From Aquimarina sp. MAR_2010_214 (GTDB lineage Bacteria > Bacteroidota > Bacteroidia > Flavobacteriales > Flavobacteriaceae), in contig NZ_PJMS01000001.1 in the NCBI RefSeq assembly GCF_002846555.1, positions 372,001 to 436,000 on the forward strand: a stretch of DNA of 64,000 nt, written 5' to 3'. Shown piece by piece: positions 1 to 9,266 of this stretch. A program made the position numbers and the translations under genes. The notes beneath the pieces are model-generated. The model searched no databases. It was not told where the DNA came from and worked only from the letters and a program-made list of their open reading frames with translations. Within the stretch, counting starts at the first letter, position 1. Each line of letters opens with the position of its first letter.

Positions 1-30
1 TATAGACTTCATAATCTTAACTTTTCGACC

Positions 31-38
31 TATCTTTG
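31..38 (+). promoter_or_regulatory. -7 promoter box of apbC
   Basis: TATCTTTG matches the Bacteroidota -7 consensus TAnnTTTG and lies 52 nt before the apbC ATG. No convincing -33 TTG is visible at the ideal distance. The same TATCTTTG word precedes mlaE and tyrS in this window. Confidence 0.5.
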
Positions 39-90
39 CGGCTAGGATCAATCTGTATTGATAAATTAGTTAGAAAAAGAAATAATACTC

Positions 91-1230
91 ATGAAGTTAG
101 AGAAATCGGATATCTTAAAAGCATTAGAAACTATCACTGTAGCTGGCGAAGGCAAGAACATGGTAGAAAGTGGTGCTGTGAAAAATGTAATTACTTTTGG
201 TGATGAAGTCATTGTAGATTTGGTGTTGACCACCCCGGCATTGCATATTCGTAAACGTGCCGAAGTAGATGTAATGAAAGTTATTCATGAGAAAGTATAT
301 GAGAAGGCAAAAATAAAAGTTAATATTAAAGTTGAAGCTCCTGCAGCTCAACCTCAAAACAACGAGATTAAAGGAAAATCCATCCCAGGAATTACTAATA
401 TTATTGCGGTAGCTTCTGGTAAAGGAGGTGTAGGTAAATCTACCGTAACTTCTAATATTGCAGTAACTTTGGCTAAAATGGGATTCAAAGTTGGGGTGTT
501 GGATGCAGACATTTATGGCCCTTCTGTTCCTATAATGTTTGATGTGGAACGTGAGCGACCTCTTTCTGTAAAAGAAGATGGGAAATCCAAAATGAAACCT
601 ATAGAAAATTACGGAGTTAAGATCTTATCTATTGGTTTTTTCACACAACCTAATCAGGCTGTAGTCTGGAGAGGACCAATGGCAGCAAAGGCACTTAATC
701 AAATGATTTTTGATGCAGCATGGGGAGAGCTCGATTTTATGTTAATTGATTTACCACCAGGTACAGGAGATATACACTTGTCTATTATGCAATCTCTACC
801 GATAACCGGAGCTGTGGTAGTTAGCACCCCACAAAATGTAGCTCTTGCAGATGCCAGAAAAGGAGTAGCCATGTTTCAGCAAGACAGTATTAATGTACCT
901 GTCTTGGGGATTATAGAAAATATGGCATATTTTACACCAGAGGAACTTCCTAATAATAAATATTATATCTTTGGTAAAGAAGGAGCTAAGTATCTTGCAG
1001 AAGATCTTGATGTTCCGTTTTTAGGAGAAATCCCATTGGTGCAAAGTATACGTGAAGCTGGAGATGCAGGAAGACCTGCGGCATTGCAAACAGCAACTCC
1101 TACAGAACAAGCCTTTGAAGAATTGACAAAGAATGTGGTTCAGGAAGTAGTAAACAGAAATGATAATCTACCTCCTACCGAAGCAATTAAAATAACAACA
1201 ATGGCAGGCTGCTCTGCTATAAAAAAATAG
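91..1230 (+). CDS. apbC: Mrp/ApbC-type Fe-S cluster carrier ATPase
   Basis: P-loop ATPase of the Mrp/NBP35 family, which binds and hands on Fe-S clusters in the cytoplasm. Residues 1-85 form a MIP18 (DUF59) domain. The ATPase domain starts near residue 100 with the deviant Walker A GKGGVGKST (110-118), followed by DADIYGPS and LPPGTGD. The C-terminus ends in AGCSAIKK rather than the CPxC motif of proteobacterial Mrp; from memory this is usual in Bacteroidota. The 379-residue length is normal. It is followed after 3 nt by a NifU-like scaffold gene, so the two form an Fe-S operon. The ATG at 91 starts the conserved domain cleanly. Confidence 0.95.
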   Translation: MKLEKSDILKALETITVAGEGKNMVESGAVKNVITFGDEVIVDLVLTTPALHIRKRAEVDVMKVIHEKVYEKAKIKVNIKVEAPAAQPQNNEIKGKSIPGITNIIAVASGKGGVGKSTVTSNIAVTLAKMGFKVGVLDADIYGPSVPIMFDVERERPLSVKEDGKSKMKPIENYGVKILSIGFFTQPNQAVVWRGPMAAKALNQMIFDAAWGELDFMLIDLPPGTGDIHLSIMQSLPITGAVVVSTPQNVALADARKGVAMFQQDSINVPVLGIIENMAYFTPEELPNNKYYIFGKEGAKYLAEDLDVPFLGEIPLVQSIREAGDAGRPAALQTATPTEQAFEELTKNVVQEVVNRNDNLPPTEAIKITTMAGCSAIKK

Positions 1231-1233
1231 AAA

Positions 1234-1473
1234 ATGACTTCTGAAGAATTAAAAATTAATGTAGAAAAGGCGCTAGATGAAATAAGACCTTTTTTGGAAA
1301 GTGATGGAGGAAATATTTCTTTAATTTCTATTGAAGATGATAAGGTCGTTAAAGTTCAGTTAGAAGGCGCATGTGTAGGATGTAGTGTAAATCAAATGAC
1401 TCTTAAATCTGGAGTAGAAATGACGATTAAGAAATACGCACCTCAGATCGAAGAGGTGCTTAATATAGAATAA
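1234..1473 (+). CDS. NifU C-terminal-domain Fe-S scaffold protein
   Basis: Small (79 residues) NifU-like C-terminal domain protein of the NfuA/HesB-partner type, which assembles or transfers Fe-S clusters. The cluster-binding pair Cys47-x-x-Cys50 lies in GACVGCSVNQMTLKSGVE, the family signature. It starts 3 nt after apbC stops, so it is translated from the same message, and a strong hairpin terminator follows. Function is known for the family; its pairing with ApbC is inferred from the operon. Confidence 0.95.
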   Translation: MTSEELKINVEKALDEIRPFLESDGGNISLISIEDDKVVKVQLEGACVGCSVNQMTLKSGVEMTIKKYAPQIEEVLNIE

Positions 1474-1492
1474 ATAGTAGTTGTTTACTATT

Positions 1493-1541
1493 AAAAAGGC
1501 CTATAAGTAAGAAGTTAAACTTCTTACTTATAGGCCTTTTT
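1493..1541. terminator. Bidirectional terminator between the Fe-S operon and the acyltransferase gene
   Basis: A perfect 22-bp inverted repeat (1493-1514 and 1520-1541) around the loop TTAAA, with A-runs on one side and T-runs on the other. It can stop transcription from both directions. The stop codon of the converging acyltransferase gene (1524-1526) lies inside the right arm, so the hairpin also encodes its last residues. Confidence 0.9.
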
Positions 1542-2651
1542 AAGCCCAAAAAACGGGTGTAAAACAGGTATTCTTAAAATGATCAAATGATAGGTCATCC
1601 AACTACCTAAAAATGTACCAAAAATTAATATTGCGAACTTAGGTATAAATCCCCAATCCAGATTCATTACATAATATCCTATTGCAATCATAATCGTTTG
1701 ATGTAAAATATAAAAAGGGTACACTGCACGGTTACAATATGCTAATTTTTTACTTTTCTTATTTAAGAATTTTGCTCCGTATCCAAATAGCACCAAAATC
1801 CAAGACCACAAATTAATCACTTTAACTAATGCTTCAGAAAAATGCACATATGTGCTATCTTCTAGTTGCAACCATATCCAGATTTGTGTACTAAATGCAA
1901 TAATTCCTATGGTTAGTGCCTTAGATTTTATACGATCTATACTATTCCAGAATTCTTTTCCAGATGCAATGAGCATAAATCCATAAAAAAACAAAATAAG
2001 GCAGTTTACAAAATTGAACCAATCATCGATTAATGCATGAGTGACAGGAAAAAAAGGTTCTAAAAATGCTTCCGTTAGATATAATGGTATAATAAAAAGA
2101 TATAATCCATACTTTTTTTTCACTTTTTCTTTGATCCAAACAACCAATTTTGTCGGTCTTTTTTTTATCCAGATAAATACTGGGGAAAGCACTAAAGAAA
2201 ATATCAAAAGATAAGGCAAAAACCAAAGGTGATGCCAACTAAAATTACCTTCTGGGTATATCCCTGTGTATGCTATGGTAGTAAAATACTCTATTAACGA
2301 ACCAGAAAACTGATGGTTTGCCATACGTTCAAAATATACTTGTGGAGGAACAATAAGCAACATCCCAAAGAGTAATGGAATTGCCAATCTTTTAATACGT
2401 TCTAAATTGAATTGCCATAAATTTCGGGAAGAAAGCGCATAGTAAGTTCCCATACCTGATATTACAAATAATATTGGTAAACGCCATTGATTTAAAAAAA
2501 GCATAGGCCAGCGTAGCCAATCATAAATTATGTTGTTTTTAATATGAAACCCCCAAGGCACAAAAAACATTCCTACATGATAAAAAATCAATAATCCAAA
2601 TACAATTACCCTTAACCAGTCGAGATCATACCGACGAATTTGTTTTTCCAT
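1524..2651 (-). CDS. Acyltransferase 3 family membrane protein
   Basis: Integral membrane acyltransferase of the acyltransferase-3/OpgC superfamily, which O-acylates sugars or surface glycans at the inner membrane. It begins RRYDLDWLRVIVFGLLIFYHVGMFF, a typical first helix with the conserved D-W-LR and His. About ten hydrophobic helices follow, with conserved WHLWFLPYLL (around 140) and YPFYILHQ near the end. 375 residues is normal. It is a single gene; its 3' end is shared with the bidirectional terminator. The substrate cannot be read from sequence. Confidence 0.85.
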   Translation of the reverse strand: MEKQIRRYDLDWLRVIVFGLLIFYHVGMFFVPWGFHIKNNIIYDWLRWPMLFLNQWRLPILFVISGMGTYYALSSRNLWQFNLERIKRLAIPLLFGMLLIVPPQVYFERMANHQFSGSLIEYFTTIAYTGIYPEGNFSWHHLWFLPYLLIFSLVLSPVFIWIKKRPTKLVVWIKEKVKKKYGLYLFIIPLYLTEAFLEPFFPVTHALIDDWFNFVNCLILFFYGFMLIASGKEFWNSIDRIKSKALTIGIIAFSTQIWIWLQLEDSTYVHFSEALVKVINLWSWILVLFGYGAKFLNKKSKKLAYCNRAVYPFYILHQTIMIAIGYYVMNLDWGFIPKFAILIFGTFLGSWMTYHLIILRIPVLHPFFGLKKAYK

Positions 2652-2774
2652 AATACTTCTGATATTAAAATTTGTTTCACCAAAAGTGAAGTATTCTACT
2701 CATAATCAGCTATCAAAAAAATAGTATTACGTCTAGAATTATAATTTTAGACATTTTTTGACTGGTGTTTAGTT

Positions 2775-3953
2775 TTAAGAAGCAGGTTTTTGAAATTTTA
2801 TAAATGCTTTTGGAGACATTTCTACGTGTTTTTTAAAAGCGTTGTAGAATGTAGCTTTTGATTTAAAACCAACAGAATTACCAATAGCTTCAATAGTAAG
2901 ATGGCTATAGTTTTCATCTAATAATCTTTTTTTCGATTCTTCAATTCTATATTGATTTATAAAATCATTAAAATTTAAATTAGTATTTGCATTTATTGCC
3001 TGAGAAATATAATTAGAATTAGACCCTAAGGTTTTTGCTAAATCTTTTAATGAAGCTGTAGGTAATAAATAGTATGCTTCATCTTTGATATATGCTTTTA
3101 TTTCTTTTATAGAATTTTGATCATTCTTAATTTTTGAAGTTTCATACTTATCGGCTATCCACGAATTTTCAAAGAATCGCGACTCTGAAAGTAGAACAAA
3201 AGTTGTGATTAGAATAAGTATCGTAAGAAAAATAAAAATATAATGATCCCCCGCATCATCTTCAAAATTTAGAAATACTAAAAAAACAAGGATAAATGTG
3301 GCCAAAAATCCAATAATCGTGTTTCTAGAAAAATCATATTTATTAACTTTTATATTATTTGCATTTTTGGTCTCACTTGCATAAAAATGTCTTACTATAA
3401 GTTTTATAGATAGTATAATGTAAATGACAAAACTGGATAAAACGAGCCATCTAAATTCATCTTTTATCCACAGGTAAGAATAATCTATATCATCTGGAAC
3501 AGGAATTCTTGACATTTCTGAAAAATATGCTCCTAAATATGCATTAATCTTTATAGAAACAGGTTGTGTATAGTATTTTACCTGAGACAAAAAATATATT
3601 GCAGATGGCAAAATGTGTATCCAATGCTTCTTAAAAGTAATTGAATTTCTTTCTAGCAATGCATAAACAAACATATATATCGATGGTCCCAAAAGCAATA
3701 CCAGAGGCTCTGTACTATCATTTACATGTGGTACATATTTTAAAAGACCTGTATAACATAAGAAAACATCAATTGCAATAATAGATTGCAGCAATAAAGA
3801 CCACCCATATATTCTAAAGGCAGTATTTTTTGAGGTTCTAAAAAGAATTACTAAACTCAATAATACTCCTAAAAATATACCCAAAAACATAAAATATGAT
3901 ACCAGATCATGACGTATCGGGATCTTATCGATTATATATTGAATACTTTCCAT
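2775..3953 (-). CDS. Membrane-anchored AraC-family transcription regulator
   Basis: The N-terminal ~240 residues hold about seven hydrophobic helices. The last ~100 residues are an AraC/XylS double helix-turn-helix: LKDLAKTLGSNSNYISQAIN as the first HTH, and IGNSVGFKSKATFYNAFKKH with SPKAF as the second. The 7TM-plus-AraC arrangement is common in Bacteroidota and suggests sensing of a membrane or extracellular signal. The ATG at 3953 is preferred over the TTG one codon upstream. The gene starts 13 nt after the metallophosphoesterase stop codon and is probably cotranscribed. Targets are unknown. Confidence 0.85.
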   Translation of the reverse strand: MESIQYIIDKIPIRHDLVSYFMFLGIFLGVLLSLVILFRTSKNTAFRIYGWSLLLQSIIAIDVFLCYTGLLKYVPHVNDSTEPLVLLLGPSIYMFVYALLERNSITFKKHWIHILPSAIYFLSQVKYYTQPVSIKINAYLGAYFSEMSRIPVPDDIDYSYLWIKDEFRWLVLSSFVIYIILSIKLIVRHFYASETKNANNIKVNKYDFSRNTIIGFLATFILVFLVFLNFEDDAGDHYIFIFLTILILITTFVLLSESRFFENSWIADKYETSKIKNDQNSIKEIKAYIKDEAYYLLPTASLKDLAKTLGSNSNYISQAINANTNLNFNDFINQYRIEESKKRLLDENYSHLTIEAIGNSVGFKSKATFYNAFKKHVEMSPKAFIKFQKPAS

Positions 3954-3966
3954 CAAATAGGATCAT

Positions 3967-4863
3967 CTATTCTGTAATAAATTCAGTTAATTTTTGAGGC
4001 CCTTCCAAGGGAACTCTAATGATTTTTAGTATTCCATCTTCAGTAGTAGAAATTTGCCATTTAATTAAGGTTATACTTCCATTTTCAATTTCCATTCCTG
4101 TAATTGATCTAGGATGCACACAACTTCCATCATTAAACAAAGCTAGTTCTCCAGCTTCTGGAAACCGAGGTCTGTGCGTATGGCCAATAATAGTCAACAA
4201 GTTATTGTTATTGGCAATCCATTTTTTGATTCTACGCTCTATTCGTATGGTTCCTTTGTAATTTTTTGCAGGACTTGTTGGATCTGCTATTCCCACTACC
4301 TGAAGAGGTTTCCATAAAATTCGCACAAGAAATCTATTGACTCTCCAGCCTATATAATTCATGAAATCTGCCTGATGACCGTGTATCAAAAACACTTCCT
4401 GCTCAGTATTTTCATGCTTTAATACAATAGCCTCATGATATTTTATATCAGGAAACAAAGGGACTTCCTGATCGGTCTTATGGTCAAAATAAGAGCTAAG
4501 ATGTTTTTTTACATATTTTGGATCACGATACACCATATCATGATTACCCCAAATCAAATTCAGCCTATACTCTGCATGAAACAATTGTAACAACTCATAT
4601 ATATCTTTATGCGCTCTAAACACAGTCTCGAAACCTAAATTTTCCCACAGCTCATCTCCATCACCTAATTCGCAATAAGTAAAGCCTTCATTATAATAAT
4701 GCTTTAATGCGTGATAATAAATGTTTCTGTTATTTGCAAAATCATCTGCAAAACTATTATCTCCCCGATGACAGTCGCTAAAAAAGATAAATTTAGAAGT
4801 ATCATCAAATGGAACTACTTTGGCATTTTTATAAGCACGATCCAAACGGTACTGAGAAGACAT
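3967..4863 (-). CDS. Calcineurin-like metallophosphoesterase
   Basis: 298-residue metallophosphoesterase with the full motif series: FSDCHRGD (metal-binding D and H), GDGDELWE, GNHD, IHGHQADF and GHTHRP. This places it in the binuclear metallophosphatase superfamily, near UDP-2,3-diacylglucosamine hydrolases (LpxH-like), though it is longer than LpxH and the substrate is not certain. There is no signal peptide, so it is cytoplasmic. It is the first gene of a two-gene unit with the AraC regulator. An AT-rich 188-nt gap separates it from the divergent TauE gene. Confidence 0.85.
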   Translation of the reverse strand: MSSQYRLDRAYKNAKVVPFDDTSKFIFFSDCHRGDNSFADDFANNRNIYYHALKHYYNEGFTYCELGDGDELWENLGFETVFRAHKDIYELLQLFHAEYRLNLIWGNHDMVYRDPKYVKKHLSSYFDHKTDQEVPLFPDIKYHEAIVLKHENTEQEVFLIHGHQADFMNYIGWRVNRFLVRILWKPLQVVGIADPTSPAKNYKGTIRIERRIKKWIANNNNLLTIIGHTHRPRFPEAGELALFNDGSCVHPRSITGMEIENGSITLIKWQISTTEDGILKIIRVPLEGPQKLTEFITE

Positions 4864-5051
4864 ACACTACATTTTTAGTAAATATACAATACTATATATT
4901 TTATTTGTGTTCGACTGCCTAAAAAATATCCTGATAAATATCCAGAATAAAAATAATAGATTCAATACAAATTTTATTTCAAGTTATTTGATATTTATCA
5001 TAAATGCTGATTTAAATAAAATAAATTTGAAAACATTTCATTCTACATCTC

Positions 5052-5783
5052 ATGATGCTATCTAGATATCTGCCTATTTTCGTAATACTAGCTATTCTTT
5101 CAGAAATATTAGGAACAGTAGGAGGTTTTGGTTCTTCAGTATATTTTGTTCCTATTGCCAACCTTTTTCTTGATTTCCAATCTGTTTTGGGAATAACAGC
5201 ATTATTTCACTTGTCTAGCAATACGACCAAAATTGTATTTTTCAGAAAGGGACTAGATAAAAAGATAGTATTAGCTTTAGGCATACCAGCTATAGTATTT
5301 GTTTCTGTGGGAGCATATTTCAGTAAGCATATAGACCCAGAAATACTTACATATATTCTAGGTTTTTTTCTGATAGGATTAAGCTTATTGTTCCTTATTT
5401 TTAAACAATTTAAGGTAAAATCAAATACTAAAAGTGCAATTATAGGAGGATCTTTGTCAGGATTAAGCGCAGGACTTCTAGGAACAGGAGGTGCAATAAG
5501 AGGCATTACTATGTCTGCTTTCAAAATGAATAAAGACAAGTTTATAGCTACTTCGGCAGTAATTGATTTGGGAGTAGATTTTAGCAGAACAGTAGTATAC
5601 TATTTTAATGGGTATATACATCAACATGATATGTACTTAGTTCCTATTTTAATTGTTGTGAGTATTATAGGAACCTGGATAGGAAAGAAAATTCTAAATA
5701 AAATCTCTCAGGAACAATTTAGAAAATTTGTGCTATTTCTGATATTAGGAATAGGAATCATAAGTGTAATATCAAACCTTTGA
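5052..5783 (+). CDS. TauE/SafE family permease
   Basis: 243-residue membrane protein with about eight hydrophobic segments and two related halves. Each half carries a Gly-rich motif: EILGTVGGFGSSVYFVPI at 18-35 and SGLSAGLLGTGGAIRG in the second half. These are hallmarks of TauE/SafE (DUF81) permeases, which export sulfite, sulfoacetate or other small anions. Two ATGs are adjacent (5052 and 5055). It appears monocistronic. No neighbour identifies the substrate. Confidence 0.85.
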   Translation: MMLSRYLPIFVILAILSEILGTVGGFGSSVYFVPIANLFLDFQSVLGITALFHLSSNTTKIVFFRKGLDKKIVLALGIPAIVFVSVGAYFSKHIDPEILTYILGFFLIGLSLLFLIFKQFKVKSNTKSAIIGGSLSGLSAGLLGTGGAIRGITMSAFKMNKDKFIATSAVIDLGVDFSRTVVYYFNGYIHQHDMYLVPILIVVSIIGTWIGKKILNKISQEQFRKFVLFLILGIGIISVISNL

Positions 5784-5876
5784 TTTCCCTTCTTTCTAGT
5801 TATTATTTCTTATTTTTCAAAATATTTAAACCTTAGCTACCTGATTTATATCATTTTTATTAGAAAATCCTACGCC

Positions 5877-5884
5877 TATCTTTG
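5877..5884 (+). promoter_or_regulatory. -7 promoter box of the mlaEFD operon
   Basis: TATCTTTG, a perfect TAnnTTTG box, ends 23 nt before the mlaE ATG. The start point would be near 5891, giving a short leader. Confidence 0.6.
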
Positions 5885-5907
5885 AGTAACCTTGAAGCAG
5901 ATTATTT

Positions 5908-6690
5908 ATGACACAATCACTTCGTATAGTAGAAAGAATCAAAGCTTTTTTCACAGAGATTGGCGATTTATCATATTTCTCAGGGCGCTTTTTTAAAGAA
6001 GTATTTACCAGACCTTTTGAGTTTCAGGAATTATTGCGGCAGTGTTATAACATGGGTAATCGTTCTTTACTTTTGGTTGGAGTAACCGGATTTATTTTAG
6101 GGTTAGTTTTTACTCTTCAATCTCGACCTACTTTAATGGAATTTGGCGCAGAATCCTGGATGCCTTCTATGGTAGGAATTTCTATTGTAAGAGAAATCGG
6201 ACCAGTAATTACTGCTCTTATTTGTGCAGGACGTATTGGCTCCGGAATCGGCGCCGAACTTGGATCGATGCGTGTAACAGAACAAATCGATGCGATGGAA
6301 GTATCGGGAACCAACCCTTTTAAATATCTTGTCGTTACTCGCATTGCAGCAACAACCTTAATGCTCCCTATATTAATCATTTTTGGAGATGCAATTGCTT
6401 TATTGGGCTCTGCCATTGTTGAAAATCTAAAAGGAGCTGTATCTTATCGACTATATTTTAATCAGGTTTTTGATGCTATAAAGTATAGCGATATCATTCC
6501 GGCAACAGCAAAATCATTCTTTTTTGGTTATGCTATAGGATTAGTAGGGTGCTATAAAGGGTATTATTGTAAAAAAGGAACTGCGGGTGTTGGTGAAGCA
6601 TCAAACTCTGCAGTAGTATATACCTCAATGTTATTATTTGTCATTGACTTCGTAGCCGTATTTCTAGCAGATATATTTTTTGAAATTTAA
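5908..6690 (+). CDS. mlaE: MlaE-type phospholipid ABC transporter permease
   Basis: Inner-membrane permease of the Mla/Mce lipid transport system, which moves phospholipids between inner and outer membranes. 260 residues with the conserved core IVREIGPVITALICAGRIGSGIGAELGSMRVTEQIDAMEV (about residues 93-132), diagnostic for MlaE. It is the first gene of an operon: its TAA overlaps the mlaF ATG by one base (TAATG), implying translational coupling. No mlaC or mlaA homologue is nearby; Bacteroidota often carry only EFD at this locus. Confidence 0.95.
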   Translation: MTQSLRIVERIKAFFTEIGDLSYFSGRFFKEVFTRPFEFQELLRQCYNMGNRSLLLVGVTGFILGLVFTLQSRPTLMEFGAESWMPSMVGISIVREIGPVITALICAGRIGSGIGAELGSMRVTEQIDAMEVSGTNPFKYLVVTRIAATTLMLPILIIFGDAIALLGSAIVENLKGAVSYRLYFNQVFDAIKYSDIIPATAKSFFFGYAIGLVGCYKGYYCKKGTAGVGEASNSAVVYTSMLLFVIDFVAVFLADIFFEI

Positions 6691-7442
6691 TGAAACCTAA
6701 AAAAAACATATCCCCTGTTCTTGAGATCAAAGATCTAAGAAAAAACTTTGGTGAGAATCATGTCCTCAATGGGTTTAGCTTGCAATTATTTGAAGGAGAA
6801 AATCTGGTGGTCATGGGTAAATCCGGTTCTGGTAAATCAGTAATGATCAAATGTCTTGTTGGTTTGATGCAAGCAGATGGAGGTAGTATACGAATAAAAG
6901 GGCAAGACATTACTGTTCTGGGACAAATAGAATTAGATTTGCTTAGAACCGAAATTGGTTTTTTGTTTCAGGGCAGTGCCTTATATGATTCTATGACCGT
7001 AAGAGAGAATCTCGAGTTTCCCTTACGTAGACATAAGGATAAATTAAATATGACTGGGCATACCGAAACACTAGTTCTTGAAGCATTGAAAAATGTAGGC
7101 TTAGCACATGCAATAGACCTAATGCCTTCTGAGCTTTCGGGAGGAATGCAGCGTAGGGTAGCATTAGCAAGAGCCTTGATTTTGAAACCTAAAATTATTC
7201 TTTATGATGAACCTACCACAGGGCTAGACCCTATAACTGCTAAAGAGATTATTCAATTGATGCGTAGTATTCAAAAAAAATACGGAACCTCATCATTGAT
7301 CATTACACATGATGTGGATTGCGCAAGGGTGATTTCTAACAGAATCATTTTATTGGTAGATGGCATTAATTATGCAGAAGGTACATATCAGGAATTATCT
7401 CAATCAGATGATCCTCAAGTAAAAGCCTTTTTTAAACACTAG
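6690..7442 (+). CDS. mlaF: MlaF-type ABC transporter ATP-binding protein
   Basis: ATPase of the Mla lipid transporter. Walker A GKSGSGKS at 43-50, Q-loop FLFQGSALYDSMTV, signature SELSGGMQRRVALARAL, Walker B IILYDEPTTGLDP and switch His in ITHD are all intact. The FQGSALYDSMTVREN stretch is typical of MlaF rather than other ABC ATPases. 250 residues is normal. Coupled to mlaE by TAATG, with mlaD 27 nt downstream. Confidence 0.95.
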   Translation: MKPKKNISPVLEIKDLRKNFGENHVLNGFSLQLFEGENLVVMGKSGSGKSVMIKCLVGLMQADGGSIRIKGQDITVLGQIELDLLRTEIGFLFQGSALYDSMTVRENLEFPLRRHKDKLNMTGHTETLVLEALKNVGLAHAIDLMPSELSGGMQRRVALARALILKPKIILYDEPTTGLDPITAKEIIQLMRSIQKKYGTSSLIITHDVDCARVISNRIILLVDGINYAEGTYQELSQSDDPQVKAFFKH

Positions 7443-7469
7443 AGAATATAAAAATTAAAGTGAAATGTT

Positions 7470-8471
7470 ATGAAAAAAACCACATCTCAAAAATTGAAAC
7501 TTGGTGTTTTTGTAGTGATAGGTACACTACTGCTTATAGCAGCATTATATTCTATAGGAAATCGACAAAATCTCTTTGGAAGCAATATTAGAATCATGAC
7601 GCAATTCACTAATGTCAATGGTCTTGAATTAGGAAATAATGTTCGCTATTCTGGAATCAACGTGGGTATTGTGAGTAGAATTAAGATGATAGGAGATACA
7701 CAGATTATTGTAGAAATGCTAATTCAGGAAAACATAGGAAAACATATCAAAAAAGATGCAGTAGCAACTATCGGATCAGATGGTTTGGTAGGTAATATGA
7801 TCGTAAATATTATTCCTAGAGAAAGCAAAAAACCTCCTGTGGTTTCTGGAGATACTATTCAATCTTATAGTAAAATAGGAACAGATGATATGCTTACCAC
7901 TCTTAATGTTACCAATGAAAATGCAGCGCTGCTTACCGCAGACTTGTTGAAAATAACAACAAAAATCATTGAAGGCAATGGAACCATCGGATTATTGATT
8001 AATGATTCTGTAATGGCAAAAGATTTGAAACATACCATTTTTCAGTTAAAAAATGCAAGTACAGGAGCATCACAGGCTATTACAGAACTTAAAGACATTA
8101 TTTCTTCTATGAAACAGGGTCAAAGTGTCGCAAGTGTTTTGTTGCAGGATAGCCTATCTGGTCAAAAAATGAAAACTATAGTGAATAACCTGGAACAATC
8201 CAGTGTGGATATTAGTCAGATAACCAAAAACCTAAATCTTGTACTAAAAGACATGAAAGAAGGAAAAGGAGCACTGCATTATCTAACTGCCAACCCAAAT
8301 CTGGTTAAAGATATTGATTCTACTATGAGCAATATTAAAGAAGGAACATATCGTTTTAACGAGAATATGGAGGCCCTAAAACATAATTTTTTATTTAGAG
8401 GGTATTTTAAAAAGCAAGAAAAAGAAAAGAAAAAAGAAGAATCTTTAAAAAACAACAACAATGAAAATTGA
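7470..8471 (+). CDS. mlaD: MlaD/MCE-domain lipid transport protein
   Basis: Inner-membrane-anchored MCE protein, substrate-binding partner of MlaEF. One N-terminal helix (LKLGVFVVIGTLLLIAALYSIG, about 8-29) is followed by a single MCE domain (about 40-115) with NVNGLELGNNVRYSGINVGIV. A long, probably coiled helical tail (about 140-310) and a Lys/Glu/Asn-rich end follow. At 333 residues it is much longer than E. coli MlaD, as is common for MCE proteins with helical tails that form periplasmic tunnels. It overlaps the next gene by 11 nt. Confidence 0.9.
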   Translation: MKKTTSQKLKLGVFVVIGTLLLIAALYSIGNRQNLFGSNIRIMTQFTNVNGLELGNNVRYSGINVGIVSRIKMIGDTQIIVEMLIQENIGKHIKKDAVATIGSDGLVGNMIVNIIPRESKKPPVVSGDTIQSYSKIGTDDMLTTLNVTNENAALLTADLLKITTKIIEGNGTIGLLINDSVMAKDLKHTIFQLKNASTGASQAITELKDIISSMKQGQSVASVLLQDSLSGQKMKTIVNNLEQSSVDISQITKNLNLVLKDMKEGKGALHYLTANPNLVKDIDSTMSNIKEGTYRFNENMEALKHNFLFRGYFKKQEKEKKKEESLKNNNNEN

Positions 8472-8949
8472 ACATCTCGAAGAGCGAATCAATGATTATA
8501 GAAACTCTATAAAAACAGTTGTAGATAAAAGAATGCTTTGGGAAAATGAAACCAAACCTATCCTTCTTAAAACCCTAAATGAGGTTGTAAAACAATACGA
8601 TATCGGGTGGAAAGTTCAGGAATTGAGCTGGATTCATAATAACGAAGCTATAAATATTACTTTTGATTCCTTTCCTAAAGAATTGATAGATTGCACTAAT
8701 CTGATACCTGCCTATCAGTTTTTACCAGGAGGAGCTTTAATTTTCTCGCAATCCTACAATGGTGATATCTATGTTTTTTTACTATTTCCCGAGATCGAAA
8801 ATAAACCTCAAGAAAATAATATGATAGAATTAGGAGTATATACTCCAGAATCCATAACAGAAAAATTTATTGTTGAAAAGATAGATGAATTTCTAAAAGA
8901 GATTATTAAATGGGAGGTCCCTTCATTAAAAAACAAAGTAGGTTATTAA
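8461..8949 (+). CDS. Uncharacterised protein of the mla operon
   Basis: 162-residue soluble protein, not recognised. The N-terminal ~50 residues are charged and helical (EHLEERINDYRNSIKTVVDKR); the rest is mixed, with several aromatic strands (AYQFLPGGALIFSQSYNGDIYVFLLFP). No signal peptide or membrane helix is seen, so it is probably cytoplasmic. It starts inside the end of mlaD in another frame (11-nt overlap), so it is cotranscribed and likely coupled, which suggests a role linked to lipid transport. No catalytic motif is visible. Confidence 0.75.
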   Translation: MKIEHLEERINDYRNSIKTVVDKRMLWENETKPILLKTLNEVVKQYDIGWKVQELSWIHNNEAINITFDSFPKELIDCTNLIPAYQFLPGGALIFSQSYNGDIYVFLLFPEIENKPQENNMIELGVYTPESITEKFIVEKIDEFLKEIIKWEVPSLKNKVGY

Positions 8950-9155
8950 TTATTATGAGTATCCATATGATGCTGTAACAGTTGTTTTAAACTATCCAAA
9001 TAATTAGACAAAGCCTTTTCATCGGTTTTAGGGTGATCACTAGAAGGAATTGTTATAGGTTGCTCTTCTATAAATCGATACAATTCTGGATAATTTGTTT
9101 CAATATGTGTCGTTAACTCATTAATTTGAGAAATTATATTTCCTGAAGTATGCAT
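8946..9155 (-). CDS. Small conserved-type hypothetical protein
   Basis: 69-residue acidic/histidine-containing helical protein, convergent with the mla operon and overlapping its last gene by 4 nt. The composition (INELTTHIETNYPELYRFIEE and a helix before the HHMDTHNN end) is that of a folded small protein rather than a chance frame. I recall similar short proteins in Flavobacteriaceae but no function. The ATG at 9155 follows an AT-rich upstream stretch. Confidence 0.6.
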   Translation of the reverse strand: MHTSGNIISQINELTTHIETNYPELYRFIEEQPITIPSSDHPKTDEKALSNYLDSLKQLLQHHMDTHNN

Positions 9156-9266
9156 AGCGAAAATATTTAGAATTTATTTGATGTAATATTGCTAACTGAT
9201 TTATGCTATATAAGATACTATAAAATGGTGTTTTTCATAGTTAAAAAAGTCATAACATTCAGATTT

